Below the pieces are notes generated by a model. That model searched no databases, was not told the origin of the DNA, and saw only the letters and a program-made list of their open reading frames with translations. DNA of 64,000 nucleotides from Cohnella endophytica (GTDB lineage Bacteria; Bacillota; Bacilli; Paenibacillales; Paenibacillaceae): NCBI RefSeq assembly GCF_003628305.1, contig NZ_RBZM01000001.1:1-64000 (forward strand), written 5' to 3'. Within the stretch, counting starts at the first letter, position 1; every line of letters begins with the position of its first letter. Positions 56,084-64,000 of this stretch are shown here, in pieces. The position numbers were made by a program, and so were the translations under genes.

Positions 56084-56632
56084 GTGCTCACGAACAGGCT
56101 TAAGGAAATAGTGGAGAGGTCCCCAGTAGTACGTAGGGATCTTGAGGCGGTGCAATGCCTTGGATTGCCTAATTGGTGCATCGCGGCAGGATACGTGAGG
56201 AATCGGGTATGGGATGAGTTGCATGGTTATGCCGAGAACACGCGACTGAACGACGTCGACGTTCTTTATTTCGATCCATTGGAGCTCGACGAACGCAAGG
56301 ATAAGCTGTTAGAAGAAATATTGCGACGGCAGATCGGCGGTTATCATTGGTCCGTCAAGAATCAGGCGAGAATGCACAGAAGAAACGGACACCTTCCGTA
56401 TGAATCCATAGAAGCTGCCATGTTAAGATGGCCTGAGACGGCTACGGCAGTTGGAATCGCATTAGAATCCGGTCGCCGACTTCGAATCATCAGCCCGCAC
56501 GGACTTGAAGATCTGTTCGGACTTGTTATCCGCCGAAGTCCTTTATTCAGCGACCATGAGTACTTTCTAACCAGGGTCCGAGAGAAAGATTGGCTTACTC
56601 TTTGGCCTCGGTTAAAACTCGTCGTTGAATAA
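56084..56632 (+). CDS. Nucleotidyltransferase-fold protein (DUF925 type)
   Basis: The 182-residue product has WCIAAGYVRNRVWDELHGYAENTRLNDVDVLYFDP, in which G-x-V-R and D-V-D-V-L-Y-F-D match the nucleotidyltransferase-like DUF925 family. A HLPYESIEAAMLRWPETATAVGI segment and HGLEDLFGLVIRRSP follow. Biological substrate unknown. GTG 56084 has no strong ribosome binding site and could be misplaced by a few codons. Confidence 0.85.
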   Translation: MLTNRLKEIVERSPVVRRDLEAVQCLGLPNWCIAAGYVRNRVWDELHGYAENTRLNDVDVLYFDPLELDERKDKLLEEILRRQIGGYHWSVKNQARMHRRNGHLPYESIEAAMLRWPETATAVGIALESGRRLRIISPHGLEDLFGLVIRRSPLFSDHEYFLTRVREKDWLTLWPRLKLVVE

Positions 56633-56786
56633 AACGATTAAATATTGTTTTGGAAAATTAGAATTTATGGCTGTGGCAATTGTATATACATTAAAGAGAA
56701 CGGAATCACGTTCGCAATCGCTTATTCAATGCTCGTTAGGCCGCAATTTAGATGTCCGTCCATATTTCAGTAGCCGTGTCGTCATG

Positions 56787-57353
56787 TCAAAACTCAGATG
56801 AGGGTTGGCCGGACTCGGCTTTTCGGCGCGCGCGGAAACGGCGTACCTTCATTAAATTCCCGCACATTTTGTCGTCGCAATATCGTTTGGAGCGATTTTT
56901 CGTATCATCGTAATACACCCACAAGCAGCTCGGGTTATCGCAGATCCGGATCCTGCTTAGCTCGCCTTCGGCCATTAGCTTCCCGAACGAAGCCGCGATC
57001 TCGGCTTCGATGTTCGGCCATCGGCTAGCGGTGGAAGCGAGAGATAACGAGTAGCTTGCCTCTTCTCTAATTACTTTACGTACGACGGCACCTTGGGCCA
57101 TCGTCTTATTCAAAGACTCCAGATCCTCATCCGCCGGCGAACCGCCTACGAAGAAAGCTTCGGCCATCCGGTGAATGAGCGCCCTTAATCGTTTTAAAGA
57201 GGCAAGTTCGCGCTCGGTTAGCGGATTGTCGGGCGTGAGCCTTTGATTATGCAACCACTCCCGGAACCATGCGGGATCATCCAAACGGTCTTCCGCCGTA
57301 CCGTCGCCCCGCCAATCGCGGTGAATGCTATTCAAGAAGTCGTCCCACAGCAT
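56787..57353 (-). CDS. CGNR zinc-finger (ABATE) regulator
   Basis: This 188-residue protein has an N-terminal helical ABATE-type domain (about 1-135) and a C-terminal CGNR zinc finger, RICDNPSCLWVYYDDTKNRSKRYCDDKMCGNLMKVRRFRARR, with four cysteines and the C-G-N motif. Such proteins are probable stress-linked transcription regulators. GGAGGAG lies upstream of ATG 57353. It faces away from the DinB gene at 57502, and their shared intergenic region contains an inverted repeat. Confidence 0.9.
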   Translation of the reverse strand: MLWDDFLNSIHRDWRGDGTAEDRLDDPAWFREWLHNQRLTPDNPLTERELASLKRLRALIHRMAEAFFVGGSPADEDLESLNKTMAQGAVVRKVIREEASYSLSLASTASRWPNIEAEIAASFGKLMAEGELSRIRICDNPSCLWVYYDDTKNRSKRYCDDKMCGNLMKVRRFRARRKAESGQPSSEF

Positions 57354-57451
57354 CGTAAAGGTTCTCCTCCGCTTTTTTGCTTTATTGTAACAGTTTAAAT
57401 AGGGTGATGCTAGTTACTTGACCTTCCACGAATGACATGATAATTTATTGT

Positions 57452-57483
57452 TGTAACTATCAATAATTATTTTAGTGGTTACA
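57452..57483. promoter_or_regulatory. Inverted repeat between divergent genes
   Basis: TGTAAC (57452-57457) and GTTACA (57478-57483) face each other across 20 AT-rich bases between the CGNR regulator gene and dinB-like 57502. It could be an operator; which protein binds is unknown. Confidence 0.35.
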
Positions 57484-57501
57484 CAATAAGGAGGAACAAA
57501 A

Positions 57502-57993
57502 ATGACGAAAATCGAAATGTTGCTTCAGGGTTGGGATGTGGCTTACGGGAAGGAAGATTGGTATCCGCCGTTTTCGGACGTTCTAAGCGGGGTCACCGTC
57601 GAGCAAGCTTTATGGAAACCAACAGGAGAGCACGTCAACACGATATGGGAAACGCTTAATCATTTGCTTTTCTACAAAGAACGATTCCTGAATCGACTGA
57701 CGGGAGAGGAAGCCGAATACCCGGCCGGCGTGACGAACGACGATACTTTCGTCGTGCCCACCGCGACGGATGAGGAGTGGACGCGCACTCAGGAACGATT
57801 TAAGGCCGTGCATCTCGGGATTCGAGAGAAGCTCGTGGCGTTTACCGAGGAGCAGGTCGAGGAGAAAATCCCGCAAACGAAGATCGCCATTTGGTTACAA
57901 AACCTGGCCATGCACGATGCTTACCATCTCGGACAGATCGTTTTTTTGCGCAAGCTTCAAGGCTCTTGGCCGTCCCGACGGGCGTTCGAATAA
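57502..57993 (+). CDS. DinB-family protein
   Basis: The 163-residue product has EMLLQGWDVAYGKEDWYPPFSDVLSGV, WETLNHLLFYKERFLNRLTGEE with the first metal histidine, and NLAMHDAYHLGQIVFLRKLQGSWP with the H-xxx-H pair. It is a typical DinB_2-type metal-binding bundle and possibly a bacillithiol-dependent transferase. GGAGG lies 8 bases before ATG 57502. Divergent from the CGNR regulator, which may control it. Confidence 0.9.
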   Translation: MTKIEMLLQGWDVAYGKEDWYPPFSDVLSGVTVEQALWKPTGEHVNTIWETLNHLLFYKERFLNRLTGEEAEYPAGVTNDDTFVVPTATDEEWTRTQERFKAVHLGIREKLVAFTEEQVEEKIPQTKIAIWLQNLAMHDAYHLGQIVFLRKLQGSWPSRRAFE

Positions 57994-58124
57994 GAAAAAG
58001 CAAGCGCGTGAGAAAATTTTAATTTTTCCTCCTAAAACATGAAACTTTCCGATTCGTTATACCGTCTAAAGGGTATAGGAAAGCGAGGGCGAAACAATCG
58101 TCCCCCTGAAGGAGTGAATCCGGT

Positions 58125-58637
58125 ATGTTTAACAAAATGATCGTCAGCTTTGTCGCCGTATTGCTCGGGTTCATGTCACTTGGATTCATTCAAGCGAATA
58201 CGAACGATTACTTGCCCGTGCCGAAGTCTTCGGACTCGCATGTCGCGTATATCGACCGTATCGTTCAGGAGAATGGCAACTATTATATCGACGCCAATTA
58301 CATAGAATGGTATGAAGGAGAAGAAGCGAATAAAGTATTCTTGGAGCGGGAGCCCGATTCGGGATTGGACGCTGCTCCGGACGGCTACTATATCGTTAAC
58401 GACGACGCGCAAATTCGTAGACTCGAGATTTCCCCGAACGCGAAGGTATATATGCAAATCTACAATCGCACGGGCAATGTCGAGGAAGCGACCACGGAAT
58501 GGAACGAACAGATCAGCATCGAGAAATTCGTTTCCTTATTCGCGGACGACGCGGAGATGAATATGAAAGATTACCCTTATCATCTTCAAGTCGAAGGCGA
58601 CAAGATCGTTAAGATCACGCAGCAATACATTCCTTAA
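58125..58637 (+). CDS. Secreted hypothetical protein
   Basis: The 170-residue product has a signal peptide (FNKMIVSFVAVLLGFMSLGFIQA) and a soluble mature part with YIDRIVQENGNYYIDANYIEWYEGEEANKVF and YYIVNDDAQIRRLEISPNAKVYM. Such segments recur in Paenibacillus secreted proteins of unknown role. GGAGTG lies 9 bases upstream of ATG 58125. Confidence 0.75.
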   Translation: MFNKMIVSFVAVLLGFMSLGFIQANTNDYLPVPKSSDSHVAYIDRIVQENGNYYIDANYIEWYEGEEANKVFLEREPDSGLDAAPDGYYIVNDDAQIRRLEISPNAKVYMQIYNRTGNVEEATTEWNEQISIEKFVSLFADDAEMNMKDYPYHLQVEGDKIVKITQQYIP

Positions 58638-58760
58638 CCTCGTACATGCGACCTTCGGACTAATTTCGACGAAAAACTGCAACAAATGACCCTCCAGGGC
58701 GTCTAATCAGTACATTGCTAAGCGCGGTGTAATGAGAATACGTTTTGGAGGTTTTTTGTT

Positions 58761-60329
58761 GTGAATAAAGCATTATTCCGAGCCGGCTTCCTGTTGTTGA
58801 CTCTCGTTTTGCTGCTCTCGTCGATGGGCACGAGCGGCGCGCTTGCGGCTACTCCGTCTACCATTCGAATCTATTTGGACGATAAGCCGGTAGAGTCGGA
58901 CGTTCCGCCATTCATCATTAAGAACATTAACGTTACGATGGTGCCCTTGGCCGTCATTAGCAAATACCTCGGTGCCGGGGTATCCTGGTCGCAAAGCAAC
59001 AAAACAGCGTCGATTACGAAAGACGGTCTTGTCCTAAGCATGAAAATCGGTCAGAAATTCGCCCTTGCGGACGGGCAGCGCATCGATCTCGAGACTTCCG
59101 TCCAAGCGATCGGCGGTCGGGTCATGGTTCCTCTTCGTTTCGTAAGCAATCAACTTAAACTCGACGTCACCTGGTATCAATCCGCGCAGACGATCAAGCT
59201 TCGGACCAAGGAAGGTCTCGCTGACACTTCTCTTAAGGGAGCTTGGGTATCTACCGTCTATAATCTGGATTGGCCGACGAGCGGATCGTACGGAAACTCG
59301 GCGCGCCAGCAGCAGGAATTCGTTCAAATGCTGGACGAGTTGCAAGGCATGGGGATCAATACGGCGATTGTGCAGGTTCGCCCTTCCGCGGACAGCTTCT
59401 ATCCGTCGCAGCTCGTGCCCTGGTCGCGCTTCCTAACAGGCAAACAAGGACAAGCTCCCGACTATGATCCGCTTGCTTTCATGATCGCCGAGACGCATCG
59501 GCGCGGGATGTCGTTCCAAGCGTGGTTCAACCCGTTTAGGGCGAACACCGGCGAGAAAACCGCGGATTTAGCGTCGAACCACGTATCGGTGTTGCATCCG
59601 GATTGGATCGTGCAATCGGGGTCCAAAATGTACATAAATCCCGGTATTCCGGAAGCTCGGCAGCATATCATCGACGTCGTCATGGAAGTGGTCAAAAACT
59701 ACGAGATCGACGGGGTGCACCTTGACGATTATTTCTATCCTTCGGATGGAGTCTTCGACGATGATGCAACCTATTCAACCTATAACGCCGGCGGGATTTC
59801 GAATAAAGGCGATTGGCGTCGCGACAACATTAATCAGTTCGTCAGACAGCTCGGCCAATCCATTCACCAAGCTAAGCCGCAGGTTCAATTCGGCATCAGT
59901 CCATTCGGAGTTTGGCGCAACCAAACGATGGATCTGACGGGCTCGGATACGAAGGCAGGCGTTACCGCTTACGATAACATGTATGCCGACGTACGGACGT
60001 GGATTCAACAAGAGTGGATCAACTACGTCGCGCCGCAAATCTATTGGAGCATGAGCCTAAATGTCGCGAGATACGACAAGCTGGTGGATTGGTGGGCGAA
60101 CGAGGTTAGAGGGACGAACGTTAAGCTCTATATCGGCCATTCTCCTTACAAGATCGGGACGACGGAAGCCGGTTGGAGTTCCGCGCAGGAGATCATCAAT
60201 CAACTTGTGTACAACAAGAATTATTTCGAGGTGAAGGGCGATATCTACTTCAGCGCCAAAGATCTGCGGAGAAATCCGCTGGGCCTGATTCCGTTGCTCC
60301 AAACCTACTACAAAGTCGTTAAACCTTAA
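58761..60329 (+). CDS. Secreted GHL10-family glycoside-hydrolase-like protein with copper-amine-oxidase-N domain
   Basis: The 522-residue product has a signal peptide (to about residue 30), a copper amine oxidase N-terminal-type domain (about 35-150; INVTMVPLAVISKYLGAGVSW and GGRVMVPLRFVSNQLKLDVTW), and a GHL10/YngK-type TIM-barrel (about 158-500). The barrel has KGAWVSTVYNLDWP, the catalytic-type IDGVHLDDYFYP, QFGISPFGVWRN and YVAPQIYWSM. It probably acts on wall polysaccharide outside the cell. GTG 58761 follows TGGAGG. A strong terminator follows the stop. Confidence 0.92.
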   Translation: MNKALFRAGFLLLTLVLLLSSMGTSGALAATPSTIRIYLDDKPVESDVPPFIIKNINVTMVPLAVISKYLGAGVSWSQSNKTASITKDGLVLSMKIGQKFALADGQRIDLETSVQAIGGRVMVPLRFVSNQLKLDVTWYQSAQTIKLRTKEGLADTSLKGAWVSTVYNLDWPTSGSYGNSARQQQEFVQMLDELQGMGINTAIVQVRPSADSFYPSQLVPWSRFLTGKQGQAPDYDPLAFMIAETHRRGMSFQAWFNPFRANTGEKTADLASNHVSVLHPDWIVQSGSKMYINPGIPEARQHIIDVVMEVVKNYEIDGVHLDDYFYPSDGVFDDDATYSTYNAGGISNKGDWRRDNINQFVRQLGQSIHQAKPQVQFGISPFGVWRNQTMDLTGSDTKAGVTAYDNMYADVRTWIQQEWINYVAPQIYWSMSLNVARYDKLVDWWANEVRGTNVKLYIGHSPYKIGTTEAGWSSAQEIINQLVYNKNYFEVKGDIYFSAKDLRRNPLGLIPLLQTYYKVVKP

Positions 60330-60353
60330 ACCTTACAGCCGTAGCAAAATAAA

Positions 60354-60392
60354 GCCCGCGATCTGACTCCATAGCGGAGACGGATCGCGGGC
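60354..60392. terminator. Bidirectional intrinsic terminator
   Basis: GCCCGCGATC and GATCGCGGGC form a perfect 10-bp stem between the convergent GHL10 and hydrolase genes, flanked by A-rich and T-rich sequence. Confidence 0.88.
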
Positions 60393-60402
60393 CGTTTCGT
60401 TT

Positions 60403-61281
60403 CTATTCGGAAGCAAGAGGAGAGACCGGCGAGCGTTCGGCGTCCAACTGCTTCTTCAACCAATCGCGGATGACCGAGAATACCTCTTCGCGTCCGGTTT
60501 CGTTATGTAGCTCGTGTTTGTACTCGGGCCACTCCTGCCACTCCACGAGTTCGGGAGGGGCGAGCTCCGCGAATCGGCGGCTCGCTTGAATCGAAGTCAC
60601 CTTGTCATCCCCGCCGTGCATGAGCAGCAAGGGAACGGTCAATCTGCCCGCATGTTCCAACGCCCAAGTTCCGGCACGTTGTACCCCGAAGAAAAATCTC
60701 GCGGTAATATGCCCATGTCCTAACTCGTCCGTCACGTACCGTTCGACCATATCGGGATCCGTAGTCAGGTTCTGGGCGTTGATCGGACGGTTGTTCGTGA
60801 ATCTGGGATAGACGCGCTCGATGACTTTGCCAATCGCGGCTTGCAGCGAAGGGGGCTTGAAGGCGAGCTTTAACCATGGCCCCGTTACGATCGCTCCTGC
60901 GATATCCGGTTGCCGTCTTAAGAGATGGTTTAAGGTCACGTTGCCGCCCATGCTGTGCCCGAACAAGAAGAAAGGAGCATTCGGGTAACGATGCCGTGCT
61001 TCCCCGATCAACAGATCGACGCCTTCGAGCAAATCTTCGTAAGCGGGGACATGCCCGCGCTTCCCCTCCGTTCGCCCATGCCCGCGCTGGTCGAAACCGA
61101 GCACCGCGTATCCCTCCGCGACAAGCATATCGGCCACGTGAGCATAACGTCCCATATGCTCGCCCATTCCGTGCACGAAGCCGATTACGGCGGGTATGGT
61201 TCCATCCTGCTCCGGGCTCCATTCGCATGCGTACATTCTCGTACCGTCCGAACAGCGCCAATCCCATGTGCTGAATACCAT
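60403..61281 (-). CDS. Alpha/beta hydrolase, monoacylglycerol-lipase type
   Basis: This 292-residue protein has [44 protein letters not shown], the nucleophile elbow [14 protein letters not shown], and the late [15 protein letters not shown] (acid) and EYKHELHNE (histidine). This is the full triad of lysophospholipase/monoglyceride-lipase-like hydrolases (Hydrolase_4). GGAGGG precedes ATG 61281. It is divergent from msrAB and convergent with the GHL10 gene. Confidence 0.92.
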   Translation of the reverse strand: MVFSTWDWRCSDGTRMYACEWSPEQDGTIPAVIGFVHGMGEHMGRYAHVADMLVAEGYAVLGFDQRGHGRTEGKRGHVPAYEDLLEGVDLLIGEARHRYPNAPFFLFGHSMGGNVTLNHLLRRQPDIAGAIVTGPWLKLAFKPPSLQAAIGKVIERVYPRFTNNRPINAQNLTTDPDMVERYVTDELGHGHITARFFFGVQRAGTWALEHAGRLTVPLLLMHGGDDKVTSIQASRRFAELAPPELVEWQEWPEYKHELHNETGREEVFSVIRDWLKKQLDAERSPVSPLASE

Positions 61282-61443
61282 ATTTCGTCCCTCCTAGCCG
61301 TATTGAGCCAACGAAAGCCCTTTGTTCTATCATATCCGATCTTCGTCTTTAGGGCGACCCAGTCGAAGAGTTGGAATCGAAGAGACGAAAGGTTTACAAT
61401 AGAAAGAGCGTTACATCGTATACACTCGGGGAGGAGATTAGGA

Positions 61444-62409
61444 ATGACACATAAAGATTCGCTTCAATTGGCAACATTCGCGGGAGGATGCTTCTGGTGC
61501 ATGGTGACGCCGTTCGAGGAGCTCCCTGGCATTCACGGCATCGTATCCGGCTATACGGGAGGACATACCGTCAATCCCACCTACGAAGAGGTGTGCTCGG
61601 AAACTACCGGGCATGCGGAAGCCGTTCAAATCACGTTCGATCCGGAGTTATTCCCATACGGCAAGCTGCTCGATATTTATTGGAAGTCGGTCGATCCTAC
61701 CGACGGCGGCGGTCAATTCCATGACAGGGGCTCTTCCTACCGCCCGGCGATCTTCTACCATAACGAAGAGCAACGCGCCGAGGCGGAAGCTTCCAAGGAA
61801 GCCCTTCAGAACAGCGGAAGGTTCGGCAAACCGATTGCGGTAACGATTGAACCCGCGGAAGTGTTCTATCCGGCGGAAGAGTATCACCAGGACTATCACA
61901 ACAAGAATCCGCTCCGCTATAAGTATTATCGCCAAGGCTCGGGCAGGGACGCGTTCCTCGAGAACAACTGGAATACCCCGAAGGACAAAGAAGAGCTTCG
62001 CAAACGGCTAACGCCGATGCAATTCGAAGTGACGCAGAACAAAGGGACGGAACCGCCATTCCGCAACGAGTTCTATAATAATACGGAGCCGGGCCTATAC
62101 GTCGATATCGTCTCCGGGGCGCCCCTGTTCAGTTCCCGCGATCAATTCGACGCCGGATGCGGATGGCCGAGCTTCTCGCAGCCGCTGAACCGCGGAAGCG
62201 TCCAAGAGCATCAGGACTTCTCGCACGGCATGTTTCGCATCGAGGTGAGAAGCCGGGAAGCCGACTCGCATCTCGGGCATGTATTTGACGACGGTCCGAA
62301 GGCGACCGGCGGCTTGCGGTATTGCATCAATTCCGCATCGCTTCGCTTTATCCCGAAAGATAAGCTCGAAGAAGAAGGCTACGGAAACTATTTATCTGAA
62401 ATCGAATAA
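61444..62409 (+). CDS. msrAB: Bifunctional methionine sulfoxide reductase MsrA-MsrB
   Basis: The 321-residue fusion has an MsrA domain (1-160), with active-site C16 in FAGGCFWCM and [28 protein letters not shown], and an MsrB domain (about 180-315). The MsrB part has [38 protein letters not shown] and the catalytic cysteine in [13 protein letters not shown]. It reduces both S and R forms of methionine sulfoxide. The MsrB CxxC zinc pairs are absent. ATG 61444 follows GGGGAGG; upstream frame belongs to sequence antisense to the hydrolase gene. Confidence 0.95.
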   Translation: MTHKDSLQLATFAGGCFWCMVTPFEELPGIHGIVSGYTGGHTVNPTYEEVCSETTGHAEAVQITFDPELFPYGKLLDIYWKSVDPTDGGGQFHDRGSSYRPAIFYHNEEQRAEAEASKEALQNSGRFGKPIAVTIEPAEVFYPAEEYHQDYHNKNPLRYKYYRQGSGRDAFLENNWNTPKDKEELRKRLTPMQFEVTQNKGTEPPFRNEFYNNTEPGLYVDIVSGAPLFSSRDQFDAGCGWPSFSQPLNRGSVQEHQDFSHGMFRIEVRSREADSHLGHVFDDGPKATGGLRYCINSASLRFIPKDKLEEEGYGNYLSEIE

Positions 62410-62434
62410 GCATGCGTATGCTGAGCCGGACGTT

Positions 62435-63331
62435 TCAGTACAGCACGCGCCACAGATAGAACGTCGCATAGGCTTCCCAGTTCTCCCAACCAACCGCCAG
62501 CTCCTTAATCCGAGCTACGGTTGGTTTTTGCTGTAGGTTCAGAACCGATTTGATCGCGTTATGCAGCCCGACGTCGTCGATCGGGAACGAAGCCGGATAT
62601 CGCAAACACCTCATCAGCACGTAATTGGCGGTCCATGGGCCGATCCCGCGAATCGAGACAAGCTGCTTCTCCGCGGCTTTGAAACTTTCGGCTTCAAGCA
62701 GCCTTTCTTTGCTCAGATTGCCGTCCAATAACAGCTTCGCGACTCCGATCAAATACTCCGATTTTTTCGTCGTCATTTTCAGCTCGGCGATCCGTTCCAC
62801 TTCGAGCTCGGCGATATTTTGCGGCGTGGGGAACAACCACACCTCGATCTCTCCGCGTCTGACCTTACGTCCGAACGTCTCGACGAATCGCCGTTTCAGC
62901 GTGTACGCGAACGCCAGGTTGATCTGTTGGCCGATGATGCCCCAACAGAGCGCCTCGAACAAATCGGGAATGCCCATAGTGCGCAGCCCGAACAAGCGCG
63001 ACGTGACGCCGCTGAGAATGGGATCATTCTTGGCCATGGCATAGAACTGCGTGAGATCGTTGTCCAGATCGAACCACTCCCGGACATAGCTCACGATCTC
63101 TTGTACCACGTTCGCGGACCATTCTTCTTCATCGAGAGAACGGATGAGCAAGTTGCCGGATTCGTCGCCGCTGACTTCGAACAGCCTCGGTTGCTCGGCT
63201 ACGGGAATCGCTTTGTAAAGCTTATCGTCGCGAATCAGATACAAGCATTCATCCGGCGATCTGGCCAGGTAATCCAAGTTCACGCCGAAATGGAATTCCT
63301 TCGGCACGGGAATTGTTATCGTTTGATTCAT
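62435..63331 (-). CDS. alkA: DNA-3-methyladenine glycosylase AlkA
   Basis: The 298-residue product has an AlkA N-terminal domain (1-110), then DLFEALCWGIIGQQINLAFAYTLKRRFVETFG and the helix-hairpin-helix GPD region SIRGIGPWTANYVLMRCLRYPASFPIDDVGLHNAI, with the catalytic aspartate in P-x-D-D. It removes alkylated bases. AAGGAG lies before ATG 63331. Divergent from adaA across about 150 bp, forming an adaptive-response pair like the alkA/adaA arrangement of Bacillus. Confidence 0.92.
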   Translation of the reverse strand: MNQTITIPVPKEFHFGVNLDYLARSPDECLYLIRDDKLYKAIPVAEQPRLFEVSGDESGNLLIRSLDEEEWSANVVQEIVSYVREWFDLDNDLTQFYAMAKNDPILSGVTSRLFGLRTMGIPDLFEALCWGIIGQQINLAFAYTLKRRFVETFGRKVRRGEIEVWLFPTPQNIAELEVERIAELKMTTKKSEYLIGVAKLLLDGNLSKERLLEAESFKAAEKQLVSIRGIGPWTANYVLMRCLRYPASFPIDDVGLHNAIKSVLNLQQKPTVARIKELAVGWENWEAYATFYLWRVLY

Positions 63332-63483
63332 TCTTTTATCGATCTCCTTAACTTCGTTTCGATCCGAGTATGATTTAGTTGTACCATATTAAGACGGATA
63401 GCACTTTGGTAATCTTGCGCTTTCATTTCGAATAGCTAACATGAAACCGTTGATCGGGTTATACTTAGCGTAGAGGTGGTTCT

Positions 63484-64000
63484 ATGAACGACGAATATTG
63501 GCAAGCGATCGTCCTGTGCGACGCTTCGTATGACGGTAAGTTCTACTACGGGGTCATGACGACCGGCATCTATTGCCGACCATCCTGCAAGTCGAGAGTC
63601 CCGACGCGGGCGAACGTGAAGGTGTTCCGGAACGCGGAGCAGGCGATCGAGGAAAGCTTCCGTCCCTGCAAGCGTTGCAAGCCGGACGGAGGCAGGCTTC
63701 CCAGCGAAGAATGGGTCGCGCAAATCGCGAGCGAGATCGAAAAGCGTTATGCGGAGCCAGTGACGCTAACCTCTTTGGCCGAACAATTTCACGGCAGCCC
63801 CTATCACCTGCAAAGAACTTTCAAGCGGATCGTCGGCGTCTCGCCGACGGATTACTTAATCCGGACGAGAATCGCGAGAGCGAAAGAAATGCTGTCCGAG
63901 ACCGACATGCCGGTGATGGATGTCGCGTTCGCGGTCGGCATCGCGAACTTATCCCATTTCTCGACGCGGTTTCTCGCGCAAGTAGGAATGACGCCCACGC
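63484..64000 (+). CDS. adaA: Methylphosphotriester-DNA methyltransferase/AraC regulator AdaA (3' end outside window)
   Basis: About 172 residues are visible. The Ada zinc domain has FYYGVMTTGIYCRPSCKSR (C31, C35) and SFRPCKRCKPDGG (C62, C65), the four cysteines that bind zinc and accept methyl groups from phosphotriesters. An AraC-type helix-turn-helix region follows (VTLTSLAEQFHGSPYHLQRTFKRIVGVSPTDYL, AKEMLSETDMPVMDVAFAVGIANLSHFSTRF). It senses methylation damage and activates repair genes, probably the divergent alkA. GAGGTG precedes ATG 63484. The frame is still open at the window end. Confidence 0.92.
   Translation, partial: MNDEYWQAIVLCDASYDGKFYYGVMTTGIYCRPSCKSRVPTRANVKVFRNAEQAIEESFRPCKRCKPDGGRLPSEEWVAQIASEIEKRYAEPVTLTSLAEQFHGSPYHLQRTFKRIVGVSPTDYLIRTRIARAKEMLSETDMPVMDVAFAVGIANLSHFSTRFLAQVGMTPT

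Noticed and set aside
56734..56740. Isolated GTTAGGC as an attC R' box in the right flank
   Set aside because: No L' box, hairpin or left half accompanies it; a 7-mer match is expected by chance.
60955..61443. N-terminal extension of MsrAB
   Set aside because: That frame is antisense to the alpha/beta hydrolase gene; MsrA starts normally at 61444 after GGGGAGG.
1..64000. Transposases, phage genes, rRNA or tRNA genes
   Set aside because: None was recognised on either strand.

Overview
The window looks like a piece of a Paenibacillaceae chromosome (Paenibacillus or Cohnella type). The evidence is a long SLH-domain surface protein, a 7TM-DISM LytS-type histidine kinase paired with a BTAD/SARP-type response regulator, a copper-amine-oxidase-N plus GHL10 secreted protein, Amj, MsrAB, AlkA and AdaA, and strong AGGAGG-type ribosome binding sites. 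No tRNA, rRNA, transposase or CRISPR array was seen. Base composition changes visibly: roughly 0-8 kb and 16-49 kb are AT-rich, while 8-16 kb and everything right of about 50 kb are GC-richer.

Region 1 (1-28.5 kb) is the striking part. It is a chain of short genes, nearly all on the + strand and usually one per unit, separated by members of one palindromic repeat family of up to about 190 bp. Each full copy starts with an RYYYAAC-like heptamer (typically ATATAAC) followed by GTTCACG. It ends with CGTGAAC followed by GTTATMT/GTTAGGC, and has several nested hairpins between. This is the box order of integron attC sites (R''-L''...L'-R'), and the cargo (VOC/glyoxalase, GyrI-like, DinB, HIT, GNAT, cupin, P-loop kinase, RDD and lone hypothetical proteins) is typical of gene cassettes. 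I read the region as an integron-like cassette array, or a cluster of attC-like sites without an integrase in view, in a Gram-positive chromosome. Copies are complete, left-truncated, right-truncated or reduced to short stubs.

Region 2 (8.1-16.1 kb) is a host-composition block inside the array: kinase, response regulator and a convergent 1,699-residue SLH/InlB-repeat surface protein. The promoter area of the surface gene carries an 11-bp-periodic direct repeat suited to a SARP-type regulator.

Region 3 (28.5-49.5 kb) keeps the cassette style of gene content (GNATs, GyrI-like proteins, TmrB-like and FlaR-like P-loop proteins, small lipoproteins and membrane proteins), but the repeats are stubs or absent and several genes are broken. 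I interpret this as an old, decayed end of the array. Several genes here and in region 1 lack ATG/GTG/TTG and seem to start at ATT or ATC behind a strong ribosome binding site.

Region 4 (49.5-64 kb) is ordinary chromosome: a GNAT, Amj (lipid II flippase), a decayed LysE exporter, membrane proteins, an APH-type kinase, a lipoprotein metalloprotease-like protein, an isochorismatase-type hydrolase, more GNATs, a CGNR regulator, DinB, GHL10, a monoglyceride-lipase-type hydrolase, MsrAB, and the divergent alkA/adaA alkylation-repair pair.

All coordinates and motifs were read by eye. Family names rest on motif and pattern recognition without database searches, and the attC identity of the repeats is an inference.
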